From Gammaproteobacteria bacterium (GTDB lineage Bacteria; Pseudomonadota; Gammaproteobacteria; UBA1113): a DNA stretch of 64,000 nt. The stretch lies in the NCBI GenBank assembly GCA_021773295.1, contig JAJFKI010000081.1:1-64000 (forward strand). Reading direction: 5' to 3'. Every line of letters begins with the position of its first letter. Position 1 is the stretch's first letter. Below are positions 43,466-53,026 of this stretch, one piece after another. The notes beneath the pieces were generated by a model. That model worked only from the letters and a program-made list of their open reading frames with translations, did not search any database and was not told the origin of the DNA. The position numbers were made by a program, and so were the translations under genes.

Positions 43466-44593
43466 CTAAACAGGGCAACGTTTAGTAATCCTAGATAGTT
43501 GCGTCATTGATTCAGCCAAGGCTTTTTGTTGACGCTTTAAATACATGCGATAAATGCGTTTGCGTAAACGATAACTATGGACGTATTTGTTCTGCGCTAG
43601 TTTTTTATCTTTGAATTGCTGATACGCTTTCGCTGTTTGCTCTAAGGTCATAAGAATCGATAATGTTTTACCGCGCGCAGGGGAGAAAAATTTACTGTAA
43701 TAACTCGCCGTTTTAGCACAGCTCTCTCGCACACTAAACCATTTTTCAAAATAATTAATCCTGGCAGAAACAATTTGTTTTAACTCGACCCGTTTTAAAT
43801 TCCAAGTCAAGCCCAGTTTAGACAAACCAAAAATTAACCACTTAGTGGGATCATAATGAAAGTAGCGAATACCATTGCGAAAGTCATTCGGAAATTGATG
43901 ATGAAAGTTATGAAAGCCTTCGCCAAAGGTGAACAGTGCCGTAAACCAATTATCACGTGCTGTTAGTTTTTCTGAATAGGTTTTGTGACCGAAGAAATGA
44001 CACACAGAGTTAATACAAAATGTGAAGTGTTGTGCCAAGGTAACCCGCAACATCGCCGCAATGAAAAAACCACCAATGACATCAGACCACAATGAACACA
44101 CCAGCATCGGCATGATAATACCGACTAAAATGGAAATTGGGATATTAAATTTATGCTGAAAAGCAACGATGGGATCGTTTTGTAAATCCGTGACATTACT
44201 AAAATTACGCTTGGTGGGATCATTAACCAACAACCACCCAATATGCGCATACCAAAATCCCTGATTAATATTGTAAGGATCTTTATTGGTATCAACGAAA
44301 CGATGATGACGACGATGATCGGCACACCACTCGAGTATACTGCCCTCAAAGGACGCTAAGCCAATTAACGCGAAGAACAAACGCACACTCCAATGCGCTG
44401 TATAAGTTTGATGCGAAAACAATCGATGGTAACCCGCAGTAACACCAAAGCCCGTAGCGAAAGACAGAATCACAGTAAATATTACTGTCTGCCAAGCCAC
44501 AGCATCATGCATGATAAGCCATATCGTGCCAGAAATGCCTAAAATAGGGGTTGCTGTTAAGAAAAAGGTATTCAGCCAGTTAATTTTTCTCAT
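43466..44593 (-). CDS. Acyl-CoA/fatty acid delta-9 desaturase
   Basis: About 375 residues, membrane-bound di-iron desaturase that introduces a cis double bond into acyl chains. The three histidine boxes are intact: HRLFSH, HRRHHRF and HNFHH. Four membrane helices flank them, the usual topology. A C-terminal extension of about 100 Lys/Arg-rich residues (RLRKRIYRMYLKRQQKAL) is absent from the compact bacterial forms. I chose ATG 44593 (MRKINW) because the longer frame to 44695 adds an untypical, unconserved-looking leader. The enzyme adjusts membrane fluidity. Confidence 0.9.
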   Translation of the reverse strand: MRKINWLNTFFLTATPILGISGTIWLIMHDAVAWQTVIFTVILSFATGFGVTAGYHRLFSHQTYTAHWSVRLFFALIGLASFEGSILEWCADHRRHHRFVDTNKDPYNINQGFWYAHIGWLLVNDPTKRNFSNVTDLQNDPIVAFQHKFNIPISILVGIIMPMLVCSLWSDVIGGFFIAAMLRVTLAQHFTFCINSVCHFFGHKTYSEKLTARDNWFTALFTFGEGFHNFHHQFPNDFRNGIRYFHYDPTKWLIFGLSKLGLTWNLKRVELKQIVSARINYFEKWFSVRESCAKTASYYSKFFSPARGKTLSILMTLEQTAKAYQQFKDKKLAQNKYVHSYRLRKRIYRMYLKRQQKALAESMTQLSRITKRCPV

Positions 44594-44738
44594 GCTCACT
44601 CTCTTACTTGATTTAATAGCGCAAATTAGGACGTTTGCGCAATTCCTATACCCATCGTGCTTCAAACTGCGATTTTCTGCCAGCACAATAACCATTGATA
44701 GTTATTTTAAAGGTAATCCTAGAAATGGTAAACCCATT

Positions 44739-44785
44739 CCCTCCTCCTAAGTGGAGGAGGGTCTAGGAGGGGCCTTAAAGCCCCC
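44739..44785 (-). terminator. Two adjacent hairpins downstream of the RRM gene
   Basis: A perfect 9-bp hairpin CCCTCCTCC/GGAGGAGGG (44739-44747, 44753-44761) and a second GGGGC/GCCCC hairpin at about 44769-44784 lie in the gap downstream of the leftward RRM gene. No T-run is present, so termination is only probable. Confidence 0.4.
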
Positions 44786-44800
44786 AATTAAGAACGGTGC

Positions 44801-45112
44801 TTAGTAACGTCCGCCGCGGCTATCGCCACCACGTCCACCACCGCCGCCGCCAGCACGACGGCCGCCGCCTTGCTGTTCGCGAGCAATGCTGACTTTCAAG
44901 GAACGTCCTTGGAAGTCTTGGCCATCCATCGCTAAAGCAGCTTGAGCTTGGTCTGGGGTTTCGAATTCAACAAATGCGAATCCTTTTGATTTGCCAGTTG
45001 CAAAATCTTTGATTAATTTCAAGTGAGTGATTTGACCGAATTCACCGAATTGTGATTCAAGGTCTTGCTCGCTCGTAGTGTAGGCTAGGTTGCCAACGTA
45101 AATTTTCTTCAT
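44801..45112 (-). CDS. RRM RNA-binding protein, Gly-rich C-terminus
   Basis: 103 residues. A single RNA recognition motif (residues about 1-77) has RNP2 KIYVGNL and RNP1 KGFAFVEF. The last 25 residues are a Gly/Arg-rich tail (GGGRRAGGGGGGRGG). Such cold-inducible or plant GRP-like proteins bind single-stranded RNA and may chaperone it. A 333-base gap upstream could hold a long 5' leader, as in cold-shock genes, but no clear motif was identified there. ATG 45112. Confidence 0.92.
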   Translation of the reverse strand: MKKIYVGNLAYTTSEQDLESQFGEFGQITHLKLIKDFATGKSKGFAFVEFETPDQAQAALAMDGQDFQGRSLKVSIAREQQGGGRRAGGGGGGRGGDSRGGRY

Positions 45113-45445
45113 TTAAGTGCTCTCCAAAATCGTAAAGCTGTATTCATTTTCCTAATCACGATTTCCAAGAGCCGTTAAAAAGCTATAAAATCAGTGACTT
45201 ACCATACCCCTAAGGGCATCTGGATCCATCATTTATACTGCGCGGCTAAGCTCAATTGCACTCAAAAAACGCAAAACGTGAGCTATTACCGTACAGCAAT
45301 AGATCCATGGGCGCTATTGTGTCATATTTTAGTCTACCTGCCAATATTTATAACATAAAATAATTTCAGCATTCCATCAAATAAATTTGGCAGCCCTTAA
45401 GGCTTGCAGTACGATTAACGTATATCAATAAAAAGGAACTCTGTT
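45113..45445. other. Intergenic region, no identified gene
   Basis: The 333 bases between the divergent RRM and DUF6356 genes show no reading frame, repeat or terminator. Length and position would allow a long untranslated leader of the RRM gene, but no conserved element was recognised. Confidence 0.4.
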
Positions 45446-45661
45446 ATGGCTAATATCTTCACGCAGCACCTCAAATCCGTTAACAAAAGTTATTGGCAAC
45501 ATTGTTACTTCGCCTTATGGTTTGCCCTGCATATGTTGTTCTGCGGTATCGCGCTCATCATCCACGCTATTTTTCCATTTTTACTCATTGAGACAGGATC
45601 GAAAGGCTTAGAGAAAATGATAGCGCATTACGAATCCGGTGCACCGCACGAAACCCTTTAG
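45446..45661 (+). CDS. Small DUF6356-like membrane protein
   Basis: 71 residues. A central hydrophobic stretch (ALWFALHMLFCGIALIIHAIFPFLL) spans the membrane once or twice, followed by TGSKGLEKM. The order H-x-x-S-V-x-x-S-Y-x-x-H, then a membrane segment and FPFL-x-x-TGS, matches the DUF6356 family, which has no known function. The AAGGA 9 bases upstream supports the start. It converges on coq7 with a 10-base gap. Confidence 0.7.
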   Translation: MANIFTQHLKSVNKSYWQHCYFALWFALHMLFCGIALIIHAIFPFLLIETGSKGLEKMIAHYESGAPHETL

Positions 45662-45671
45662 TGACAAAAAA

Positions 45672-46307
45672 CTATACCCAATACGCCGTTTTCGTCATAA
45701 TTTTAGCCGTTAAATTCATTAAACGCTTGATAGGGAAAGGTAATAAAGCTGCGCCCGAGTCAGTGGCTTTACTGGCATGGCTGGCTTCATCTTTATGCAT
45801 TTGCTGAATAATAGCGTGTGTCTTTTCATCTTTTTTAGGCACTTGCTCTAAGTGTCTTTGTAAATGACGCATCACTTGATGCTCCGTTTCCACCACAAAC
45901 CCTAAACTCCACTTATCGCCCGCGATACCCGCTGCCACACCGATACACAAAGCGCCTAAATACCACAAGGGGCCTAAGTAACTCGTATGGCTACTGAGTT
46001 CCGCTAAACGTTGTTGACACCACGCTAAGTGATCGACTTCTTCGTCGGCGCATTGTTGCATGTTCTCTTTGACATCATTGGTCGCTGCGGTTAAGGCTTG
46101 GCCTTGATACAAGGCTTGTGCTGCAATTTCGCCCGCATGATTGACTCGCATTAAACCAGCGATATGGCGTTTTTCTTTTGCGGATAAATCAGATTCTTCA
46201 ATCTGCGCTGCAGGGTTAGGGCGCATGGCACTCACACCATTGCCCAGCGTACGCACCACTTGATCCATGTGATCTATCACTTGATCTAAAAAAGAGAAGG
46301 CTCGCAT
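45672..46307 (-). CDS. coq7: 5-demethoxyubiquinol hydroxylase Coq7
   Basis: 211-residue membrane-associated di-iron monooxygenase for the C-6 hydroxylation in ubiquinone synthesis. The iron-ligand motifs are in order: NHAGEIAAQALY (E-x-x-x), DEEVDHLAWC (E-x-x-H), ETEHQV and KDEASHA. Length is normal for the bacterial Coq7 type. It is found instead of the UbiF flavoprotein in many Legionellales. It shares the leftward strand with the VOC gene 6 bases upstream. Confidence 0.93.
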   Translation of the reverse strand: MRAFSFLDQVIDHMDQVVRTLGNGVSAMRPNPAAQIEESDLSAKEKRHIAGLMRVNHAGEIAAQALYQGQALTAATNDVKENMQQCADEEVDHLAWCQQRLAELSSHTSYLGPLWYLGALCIGVAAGIAGDKWSLGFVVETEHQVMRHLQRHLEQVPKKDEKTHAIIQQMHKDEASHASKATDSGAALLPFPIKRLMNLTAKIMTKTAYWV

Positions 46308-46313
46308 GATAGC

Positions 46314-46736
46314 TTACTTCGTTTTTTTAGTGCAAAGCGGTGGGTGATAAATCAATTGCACGGTATTGCCATCTGGATCAAGGCAATAAAAACTGCGCGC
46401 ACCATCACGATGATCGGTTGGCACACTTTTTAGTTCAATTTGGCCATCGCGTAAATAGTCATACCAAATGTCCACTTGCTCTTTGCTATCGATAATAAAG
46501 CCAATGTGATCCAAACGCTGATGCTTCGCCGCTTTGAATCCTTCAGGCGCGCGATGCAACGCCAAATTATCATTGCCAGAGGTGAGGTAATAATTGTCTT
46601 TATCTGGTTGCCACTCCACATCCATACCGAGCAGCTTTTGATAAAAATCCACACATTTTTCTAAATGAGTCACAAAGATGGCAATATGACGCAGGCCAGA
46701 GGTGGGTTTTGGTCTTTTTGTGTCAACTTTTTTCAT
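46314..46736 (-). CDS. VOC family (glyoxalase-like) protein
   Basis: 140 residues with the paired beta-alpha-beta-beta-beta modules of the vicinal oxygen chelate superfamily: LRHIAIFVTHLEKCVDFYQKLLGM (first metal His), then DHIGFIIDS and FYCLDPDGNTVQLIYHP (other ligands). Related proteins include glyoxalase I, dioxygenases and fosfomycin resistance enzymes; the substrate is unknown. It is 6 bases upstream of coq7, probably in one transcript. Confidence 0.88.
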   Translation of the reverse strand: MKKVDTKRPKPTSGLRHIAIFVTHLEKCVDFYQKLLGMDVEWQPDKDNYYLTSGNDNLALHRAPEGFKAAKHQRLDHIGFIIDSKEQVDIWYDYLRDGQIELKSVPTDHRDGARSFYCLDPDGNTVQLIYHPPLCTKKTK

Positions 46737-46817
46737 AGTCTTGCATTTCCTTAGGTGAGTTTAGCATGCTAAATTGTACCGAAAGGTAGGTTTGATGTCA
46801 TTAGGGAGAGTTAAATC

Positions 46818-47639
46818 ATGTCGAATATCGCCGCCGTCATACAAATGACGTCTTCACACCGGTTAGAAAATAACTTACAGCAAGCTGATGCATTACTGCA
46901 ACAAGCGGCAGAGGAAGGCGCTAGCTTAGTCGTATTGCCGGAAATGTGGGCTACTATGGTCATGGGGCAAATGGATAAAGTTGAATGGGCAGAAGCCGAA
47001 GGTGATGGGCCGATTCAACGCTTTATGCAAGATAAAGCGCAAGCGCTTGGTATTTGGTTAGTGGGTGGTACCATTCCATTGCAATGTGAGGATCCTAACA
47101 AGGTTCGTGCCAGTTGCCTCATTTATAATGACAAGGGTGAGTTAGCGGCACGTTACGATAAAATTCATTTGTTTGATGTAACGATTGCACCGGGCAAGGA
47201 AAGTTATCAAGAATCTGCGGTGACTGAACCCGGTGAAGATGTCATTATTTTAGATTCACCCCTTGGTAAATTAGGTGCGGCTGTTTGTTACGATATTCGT
47301 TTTCCTGAGTTGTTTAGAGTGATGTTTAATCATCATGTTGAACTTTTTGCAATCCCTGCAGCCTTTACGGTGACAACCGGCTTGGCTCATTGGCAGTTGC
47401 TCGCCAGAGCACGGGCTGTTGAGAATTTAAGTTATGTCTTAGGCGCTTGTCAGTGGGGTAAGCACGATACGGGGCGCTCTACCTTTGGCGGCAGTTGTAT
47501 TATTGATCCTTGGGGGCGAGTAGTCGCTGAAATGGAATCCGGCGTTGGGGTATTAACGGCAGAAATTGACTTAGCGCAATTGCATGAACTTCGTGAAAAT
47601 ATGCCGGTTCATGAGCATTTTAAAATTCATGAGATTTAA
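46818..47639 (+). CDS. Carbon-nitrogen hydrolase, Nit1-like (deaminated glutathione amidase)
   Basis: 273-residue nitrilase superfamily enzyme. The catalytic triad is intact: Glu in VLPEMW, Lys in RYDKIHLFD and Cys in CYDIRFPELFR. The DIRFPELFR-type sequence and overall pattern place it in the Nit1/Nit2 group, which repairs deaminated glutathione in the best-studied members. A GGGAGAG tract precedes the start. Monocistronic here. Confidence 0.85.
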   Translation: MSNIAAVIQMTSSHRLENNLQQADALLQQAAEEGASLVVLPEMWATMVMGQMDKVEWAEAEGDGPIQRFMQDKAQALGIWLVGGTIPLQCEDPNKVRASCLIYNDKGELAARYDKIHLFDVTIAPGKESYQESAVTEPGEDVIILDSPLGKLGAAVCYDIRFPELFRVMFNHHVELFAIPAAFTVTTGLAHWQLLARARAVENLSYVLGACQWGKHDTGRSTFGGSCIIDPWGRVVAEMESGVGVLTAEIDLAQLHELRENMPVHEHFKIHEI

Positions 47640-47732
47640 TAGTGTCGTGCCAAAGCCTTATTTTCTAGTCTTAATAATTTTTGTTCACAATTGGAGTATG
47701 TTATAGTCACTTTTTAGCAAATTTTTATCCGC

Positions 47733-48470
47733 ATGATCCAGCTTAAACATGTTTGTAAATCCTTTGATTGTCTTAAGACCTTTGTGGTTGATGATGTCTC
47801 ATTGAGGATAGAGACCTCTGAAATTCTCATTTTATTGGGTTCTTCCGGTTCTGGGAAAACCACTACCTTGAAAATGATTAATCGTTTGGTTGAGCCAAGC
47901 CAAGGCGCCATTGAAATTGATGGGGAGAATATTTTAGCGTGTGATGTGATAGCGTTGCGACGACGCATGGGGTATGTATTCCAAGGAACGGGATTATTTC
48001 CGCATATGTCGGTGGAAGATAATATTGCTATTGTGCTGAAGCTCATGGGGCAGCCCATTAAAAAACGCATGCAACGCGCCCATGAACTATTAGACATGAT
48101 TAATCTCGACCCGAAGGTTTATGCGCAACGCTTACCCGAAGAATTATCTGGCGGACAAAGGCAACGTGTTGGCGTGGCCAGAGCACTGGCGGCCGATCCT
48201 AATATTTTATTGATGGATGAACCCTTTGGCGCACTCGATGCCATTACACGAGAAGAGTTACAAGACGAGTTGTTGCGCTTGAATCGTGACTTACATAAAA
48301 CCATTGTGTTTGTGACTCATGATTTATCGGAAGCGATTAAGCTCGGCGATAAAATTGCCATCATGCATGAGGGACGTTTGCAGCAAATGGGTACTTATCA
48401 AGAAATTCTACACGCCCCTGCCACAGCATTTGTTAAAGATTTATTTGCAACGAAGGACAGCGCCTTATGA
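47733..48470 (+). CDS. Osmoprotectant ABC transporter ATP-binding protein
   Basis: 245-residue ATPase of the OpuCA/ProV type: Walker A LGSSGSGKTT, Q-loop YVFQGTGLFPHM, signature ELSGGQRQRVGVARAL, Walker B LLMDEPFGALD and the switch His (VTHD). It lacks the C-terminal CBS domains of OpuCA. The stop overlaps the permease gene by 4 bases. The substrate is probably glycine betaine or choline. Confidence 0.9.
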   Translation: MIQLKHVCKSFDCLKTFVVDDVSLRIETSEILILLGSSGSGKTTTLKMINRLVEPSQGAIEIDGENILACDVIALRRRMGYVFQGTGLFPHMSVEDNIAIVLKLMGQPIKKRMQRAHELLDMINLDPKVYAQRLPEELSGGQRQRVGVARALAADPNILLMDEPFGALDAITREELQDELLRLNRDLHKTIVFVTHDLSEAIKLGDKIAIMHEGRLQQMGTYQEILHAPATAFVKDLFATKDSAL

Positions 48471-50026
48471 TGCAAACCAGTCTTATAACGTTTTTATCAG
48501 AACATCAGCAACAACTTTGGTATAAGTTATGGCAGCAGTTATATTTAGTGGGGTTATCAACGGCGGCGGCAATTATCATTGGCATCCCGCTCGGAATTTG
48601 GGTAACGCGCTCACCACGATTTAAACCGAGTATTTTAGGTACGGCTGGGATTTTGCAAACCATTCCAAGTTTAGCATTACTCGCCTTTTTATTACCTTTA
48701 TTCGGCATTGGGGTTAAGCCCGCCTTAGTGGCATTAACCTTGTATGCCTTGTTACCCATTATTCGCAACACGTTAACGGGACTTGAAGGCGTACCGGAGA
48801 ATTTATTAGAAGCAGCGCGCGGGTTAGGGTTTACTTTAAAACAACGTTTATGGTTAGTGGAAATGCCTTTAGCTCTGCCAAACATTATCGCGGGTATTCG
48901 TACTTCGGCGGTGATTGGCGTGGGCATTGCAACCTTAGCGGCGTTTATTGGCGCGGGTGGTTTGGGTGATTTTATCAACCAAGGTCTTGCCATGAATAAT
49001 ACCCGCTTGATTTTATTGGGCGCTGTCCCTGCGGCATTATTAGCGTTAGTGATTGACTTTGGTATTGGCCGGGTTGAAAAAATGATTGCGAAGCAACGTA
49101 ACAGTCAGCAACAGCGCGCTTTTAAACGAAAGGTATTCCTTAGCTTAGTGATAGCTGCCCTGTGCTTAATCGTGGTTATTCCCTATTGCTCCACGCGAGA
49201 AAAAGGCACCGTTACAGTAGCCTCAAAAAACTTTGTGGAATCGATGATCCTTGCCGAGATGATGGCGGAAATGATTGAGCAACACACCGCCTTAAACGTC
49301 AAACGAAAATTTAATTTAGGCAGCACACAAATCAATCAAGCTGCCATGTTGCGTGGTGAAGTGGATGTTTATCCTGAGTATACGGGAACGGCTTATTTGA
49401 TTGTGTTAGGCCGACAGTATAAAACACCCTACACCTCTTCGCAGTTGTATAATCTTGTGAAACAAGCTTACCAGAAACAATTTAACCTCACCTGGCTCCC
49501 CCCTTTTGGCTATGACAATAGCCAAGCGTTGATCGTACAACAAGCTTTTGCCAAGCGACATGGGCTTAACACCATTAGTGATTTGGTACCTATCGAGCAG
49601 CAATTAACGCTGGGCGCTGCCTCTGAATTTATGCAGCGCCAAGATGGCATGCCGGGCTTAAAGCGGGTGTATGATTTGCACTTTAAAGACATTAGGGAGA
49701 TGGATCTTGGCTTAATGTTTAATGCACTCAAAGAGGGGCGAGTGCAAGTGATTGCTGGCTTTAGTACTGATGGGCGTATCCTCGCGTATGGGTTACGCGT
49801 CTTAAACGATAATAAGCATTTATTCCCCCCCTACGATGCTGCCCCTGTGATTCGCCAAGCAACACTCGACAAATACCCAAAAATTGCTCAGTCGTTGCGG
49901 CCTTTAGCGGGTTTAATCGACAATCGCACCATACAAGCCTTGAATTATCAAGTTGATGTGAAACAACACTCACCCCAGCAAGTGGCTCATGGTTTTTTGC
50001 TAGCAAACAAGCTTATAAAAAAATAA
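48467..50026 (+). CDS. Fused permease and substrate-binding protein of osmoprotectant ABC transporter
   Basis: 519 residues in two parts. About 1-215 is a permease with five to six membrane helices and the EAA loop (NLLEAARGLGFTLKQRLWLVEMPLALPNIIAG). After one more hydrophobic helix, about 235-519 is an OpuAC-type substrate-binding domain (VASKNFVESMILAEMMAEMIEQ, VDVYPEYTGTAYLIVL). This matches the OpuB/OpuC single-chain transporters such as those of Lactococcus and Legionella. It works with the ATPase gene just upstream, importing compatible solutes such as betaine. Confidence 0.9.
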   Translation: MMQTSLITFLSEHQQQLWYKLWQQLYLVGLSTAAAIIIGIPLGIWVTRSPRFKPSILGTAGILQTIPSLALLAFLLPLFGIGVKPALVALTLYALLPIIRNTLTGLEGVPENLLEAARGLGFTLKQRLWLVEMPLALPNIIAGIRTSAVIGVGIATLAAFIGAGGLGDFINQGLAMNNTRLILLGAVPAALLALVIDFGIGRVEKMIAKQRNSQQQRAFKRKVFLSLVIAALCLIVVIPYCSTREKGTVTVASKNFVESMILAEMMAEMIEQHTALNVKRKFNLGSTQINQAAMLRGEVDVYPEYTGTAYLIVLGRQYKTPYTSSQLYNLVKQAYQKQFNLTWLPPFGYDNSQALIVQQAFAKRHGLNTISDLVPIEQQLTLGAASEFMQRQDGMPGLKRVYDLHFKDIREMDLGLMFNALKEGRVQVIAGFSTDGRILAYGLRVLNDNKHLFPPYDAAPVIRQATLDKYPKIAQSLRPLAGLIDNRTIQALNYQVDVKQHSPQQVAHGFLLANKLIKK

Positions 50027-50197
50027 AATTTTTGTGGATAAATGTGTATATTTTGGTACAATAGTCCGACAATTGACTGAGATTACCTTGCAAATAACTG
50101 CTTTCTTAATGCTAAAATTCATGAATTCAGCTGACATTCAGGGCTAATCCCAGCAATCGACGAAATATCTTATTTAACGAATAACAAGGGGGTTACT

Positions 50198-51085
50198 ATG
50201 GGTCAGGAATTAGTTGATGATGACGTTTTTGTGTTAGATGTCGCTAAAGAAATGTCAACGGCTGCATCATCATCAAGCGACAGTTCTGAGAATGATATAG
50301 ATTTTGGTTCTTCTGCCAAATCTTCAATAACCTACGGTACCGTTAATCAACCTAGCACTGTCACGGTACAGGTTCCTGCTGTCGTTCAAAGCAGAGAGTA
50401 TACTATGGATACTGATTTGTGGGGACGCTGGCCAAAGACGGCTGGCTATTTAAGTGAAGACAATTTCACGAACTGGCCGAAGTTCGGTATAGACATCACT
50501 AAAGCACTCATCACGTTTATCGCTATTTTCTCTTTCTTCAATCTTTGGGTTGAACAAATCATAGAAAAAGAATCCTATGAGCAATTCCTCGCAGGGATTG
50601 TGCTCACCGTGGTAACCGATATTGTGATGACAGCCCTAACGATCGTTGAAAAATCATATGTAGCCTACGACATGTTGAACTTTGAACGCACCGTCTTGGT
50701 GGGTGATGAATTTGACAAAGATACTGTCGAGCTTGAGGTGGATGAAGATAATGAAGAAGCAGACTTAATCCCTCACCGCAACGTCATTCCATTTTGGTCT
50801 AAACGCGTATGGGGCACTGTGTTTCCGAGTGGGTTTGCTTTTTTTATTAACTTTGTACTAACGGGCTTAGCCGCGCCTTTCGCGGCTGGTGGTGTCGGTG
50901 GTACTGCAGCAGCAGCAGCGTTTGCAGATGATGCTGAATTACCCGTCTTGGCAAGCAGTGCGATCACGGCAGCGGCCGTCACCATATTCTTTGTGCTACT
51001 AGCCAGAATTGGTGAGGGCTTAAGTGGTTCACCTTTTGCGGCGGTGCACCAAGCTAGGGAGCAGATCGTACCCAGCTTAAAATAA
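50198..51085 (+). CDS. Tandem membrane protein 1, unknown function
   Basis: 295 residues, not recognised. An acidic, Ser-rich N-terminus (about 1-75) is followed by KFGIDITKALITFIAIFSFF (helix 1), a second helix pair around 115-145, a charged loop and two further helices near 205-265 containing an Ala/Gly-rich stretch. The following gene has the same layout and shares the KFGIDI-x-K motif. A strong AAGGGGG tract precedes ATG. Ser-rich disordered head plus membrane body is common in type IV effectors that insert in host membranes, but no evidence here proves secretion. Confidence 0.6.
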   Translation: MGQELVDDDVFVLDVAKEMSTAASSSSDSSENDIDFGSSAKSSITYGTVNQPSTVTVQVPAVVQSREYTMDTDLWGRWPKTAGYLSEDNFTNWPKFGIDITKALITFIAIFSFFNLWVEQIIEKESYEQFLAGIVLTVVTDIVMTALTIVEKSYVAYDMLNFERTVLVGDEFDKDTVELEVDEDNEEADLIPHRNVIPFWSKRVWGTVFPSGFAFFINFVLTGLAAPFAAGGVGGTAAAAAFADDAELPVLASSAITAAAVTIFFVLLARIGEGLSGSPFAAVHQAREQIVPSLK

Positions 51086-51122
51086 AATAGTTAACGTGAT
51101 TACATAGATTGAGGTTACAGTA

Positions 51123-52100
51123 ATGTATGATAGATTTGAAATTATAGATCCAGATAGTCAGGAGTTGGTGGGCATTAGCCCTGTGAATTCTGATGGCTCT
51201 GAAGCTGGCAGCAGTAATAGCCCTGAAGATTGGCTGTCGGATAGAACTCAGCCTTTTGCTAGTAGCCCATCTCCAAAAAGAAACACTCGCCCCTTGATTA
51301 ACATACCGCTGGTGTCGCCGAGATCTACTGATGATTCTAGCTCTGAGAGCGATTTTTCTAGCGGTGATCCTTATGTTGCCATTGGGATGCCTGAAGCTGA
51401 GGAGCCTAACGTCGTCTTTGATTTTAGCAAAGTACCCGTCCCTAAATGGACCTATGAGTTAACACGCGTAGACTATAATGTTTGGAAATTTGGGATTGAT
51501 ATTTGTAAATATATCTTTGTGGCACTTATCTTAATCTTGCCCTATTATTTCTTTCTCAGACCCATTGCCCTAGAGACCGACTACTTAAAATTAACGGACG
51601 CCTTTGTGACAACCTCCTTCCCTCCCACGCTATTAGGAATCGCCAATTCCATTGAGCGCCGGTATAGCAAGAAAAGTATAAAGCGTTGGGAAAAACAGGT
51701 AGTTATCCAAGAGCCCGTTGACGTTGCAGCCATCAATGAAGCTGATGAAAGTACACCCTTGCTACCTAAAGATAAGCTACAAAAATGTGGGGATTTTATA
51801 GGCGCAAAACTACGTGCCCTATTAGCGATGATAAGCTGTGCTTGCTTATGTCATATCCTGTTTGATTTAGACCTTATTCCTTCCTTCTCTGGTGCCGGGG
51901 TGGCAGCTGTACTGGCTACTCTGGAGTTACAATTTGATATCCCTGTTGATGATTTTGTTAACTTGTTTTTACCACTCTTAACAACCTTGGCTGTGGTCAC
52001 TCGTAACTACCGTGCCGTGGGGGATAAAAGAGAATACCGCAGATTTAAAGACGTTCACGAAGAATATGATAAGGCCACTAATCCTGTGTTTAGGATTTAA
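51123..52100 (+). CDS. Tandem membrane protein 2, unknown function
   Basis: 325 residues, paralogous in layout to the preceding gene. A Ser-rich acidic N-terminus (about 1-110) is followed by WKFGIDICKYIFVALILILPYYFF (first helix), a second hydrophobic region around residues 150-180, a charged loop (about 185-230), and helices near 235-305. The sequences share KFGIDI and the loop order but are otherwise diverged. The 3' end overlaps trpC by 4 bases on the opposite strand. A GAGG is seen 8-9 bases before ATG. Confidence 0.6.
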   Translation: MYDRFEIIDPDSQELVGISPVNSDGSEAGSSNSPEDWLSDRTQPFASSPSPKRNTRPLINIPLVSPRSTDDSSSESDFSSGDPYVAIGMPEAEEPNVVFDFSKVPVPKWTYELTRVDYNVWKFGIDICKYIFVALILILPYYFFLRPIALETDYLKLTDAFVTTSFPPTLLGIANSIERRYSKKSIKRWEKQVVIQEPVDVAAINEADESTPLLPKDKLQKCGDFIGAKLRALLAMISCACLCHILFDLDLIPSFSGAGVAAVLATLELQFDIPVDDFVNLFLPLLTTLAVVTRNYRAVGDKREYRRFKDVHEEYDKATNPVFRI

Positions 52101-52855
52101 CTCGCCAGCATTAAACGTTCGCCGATGAGAAAAGCATAAACATGATGTTGCATAAGGCGTTCCATCGCTTGTTGCGAACTGATGCCACTTTCTGAAATCA
52201 CGAGTTTTTCTGCTGGGATGTTGCCTAATAGATTAATCGTAGTTTGAATATCGGTATGAAAGGTTTTTAAATCTCGATTATTAATGCCCATCAGTGGGCT
52301 TGGCAACGCTAAAGCTCGCTGCAATTCTTCTTTATCATGAGACTCAACCAGCACGGCCATGCCTAACTGCTCTGCCAATTCGCTATACGCGATCAATTGC
52401 TCATCTGTTAGGGCTGCGACGATTAATAAAATACAATCGGCCCCTAACGCTCTTGACTCATAAACTTGGTATTCATCGATGATAAAGTCTTTGCGTAGTA
52501 AGGGTAATGGCACAACGTGTTTAATTGCCATTAAATAATCATCGTGTCCTTGAAAAAATTTTTCATCGGTTAACACGGAAATACAGCTAGCGCCATTTTT
52601 TTCATAATGCGTTGCGATGGTAAGTGGATCAAAATCGGCTTTGATAACACCTTTGCTAGGAGAGGCTTTTTTGACTTCTGCAATCACGGCTGCTTGTTTT
52701 TGTGTGATCTTTTGACGCAGAGCACCCACAAAATCACGGCAGGGCGGCAAGTCTTTGGTCTTAGCTTTTAACACATCCAGTGCTATCTTTGCTTTTTTCG
52801 CACTGATTTCTGCTCGCTTATGTTCTAAGATAGTTTCTAAAATATTGGCTGTCAT
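52097..52855 (-). CDS. trpC: Indole-3-glycerol phosphate synthase TrpC
   Basis: 252-residue (beta/alpha)8 enzyme that cyclises CdRP in tryptophan synthesis. The catalytic residues are in VIAEVKKASPSKGVI, LLRKDFIIDEYQVYESRALGADCILLI and MGINNRDLKTF, and the phosphate loop is VISESGI. It is not fused to trpF. No other trp gene is in the window, so the pathway is either dispersed or incomplete. Convergent with the tandem membrane protein gene. Confidence 0.95.
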   Translation of the reverse strand: MTANILETILEHKRAEISAKKAKIALDVLKAKTKDLPPCRDFVGALRQKITQKQAAVIAEVKKASPSKGVIKADFDPLTIATHYEKNGASCISVLTDEKFFQGHDDYLMAIKHVVPLPLLRKDFIIDEYQVYESRALGADCILLIVAALTDEQLIAYSELAEQLGMAVLVESHDKEELQRALALPSPLMGINNRDLKTFHTDIQTTINLLGNIPAEKLVISESGISSQQAMERLMQHHVYAFLIGERLMLAS

Positions 52856-53026
52856 ACTGTTTCAAATCTGTCCTTTATGTGTATTTCCGACAAGTTTGCC
52901 CTAAACACCCCCCAATTCCAATGCTTTTCGCGGGATTTTAGAGAGCTTGTTACATTTATTTACAGTGATAGACTTCCTATTGAGCGAAGATCTGTCTATC
53001 ATAAGAAAAAATCCTGAGGATACGAC

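Noticed and set aside
44594-44695. Longer desaturase start
   Set aside because: The added 34 residues are not desaturase-like and the chosen ATG directly precedes the first membrane helix.
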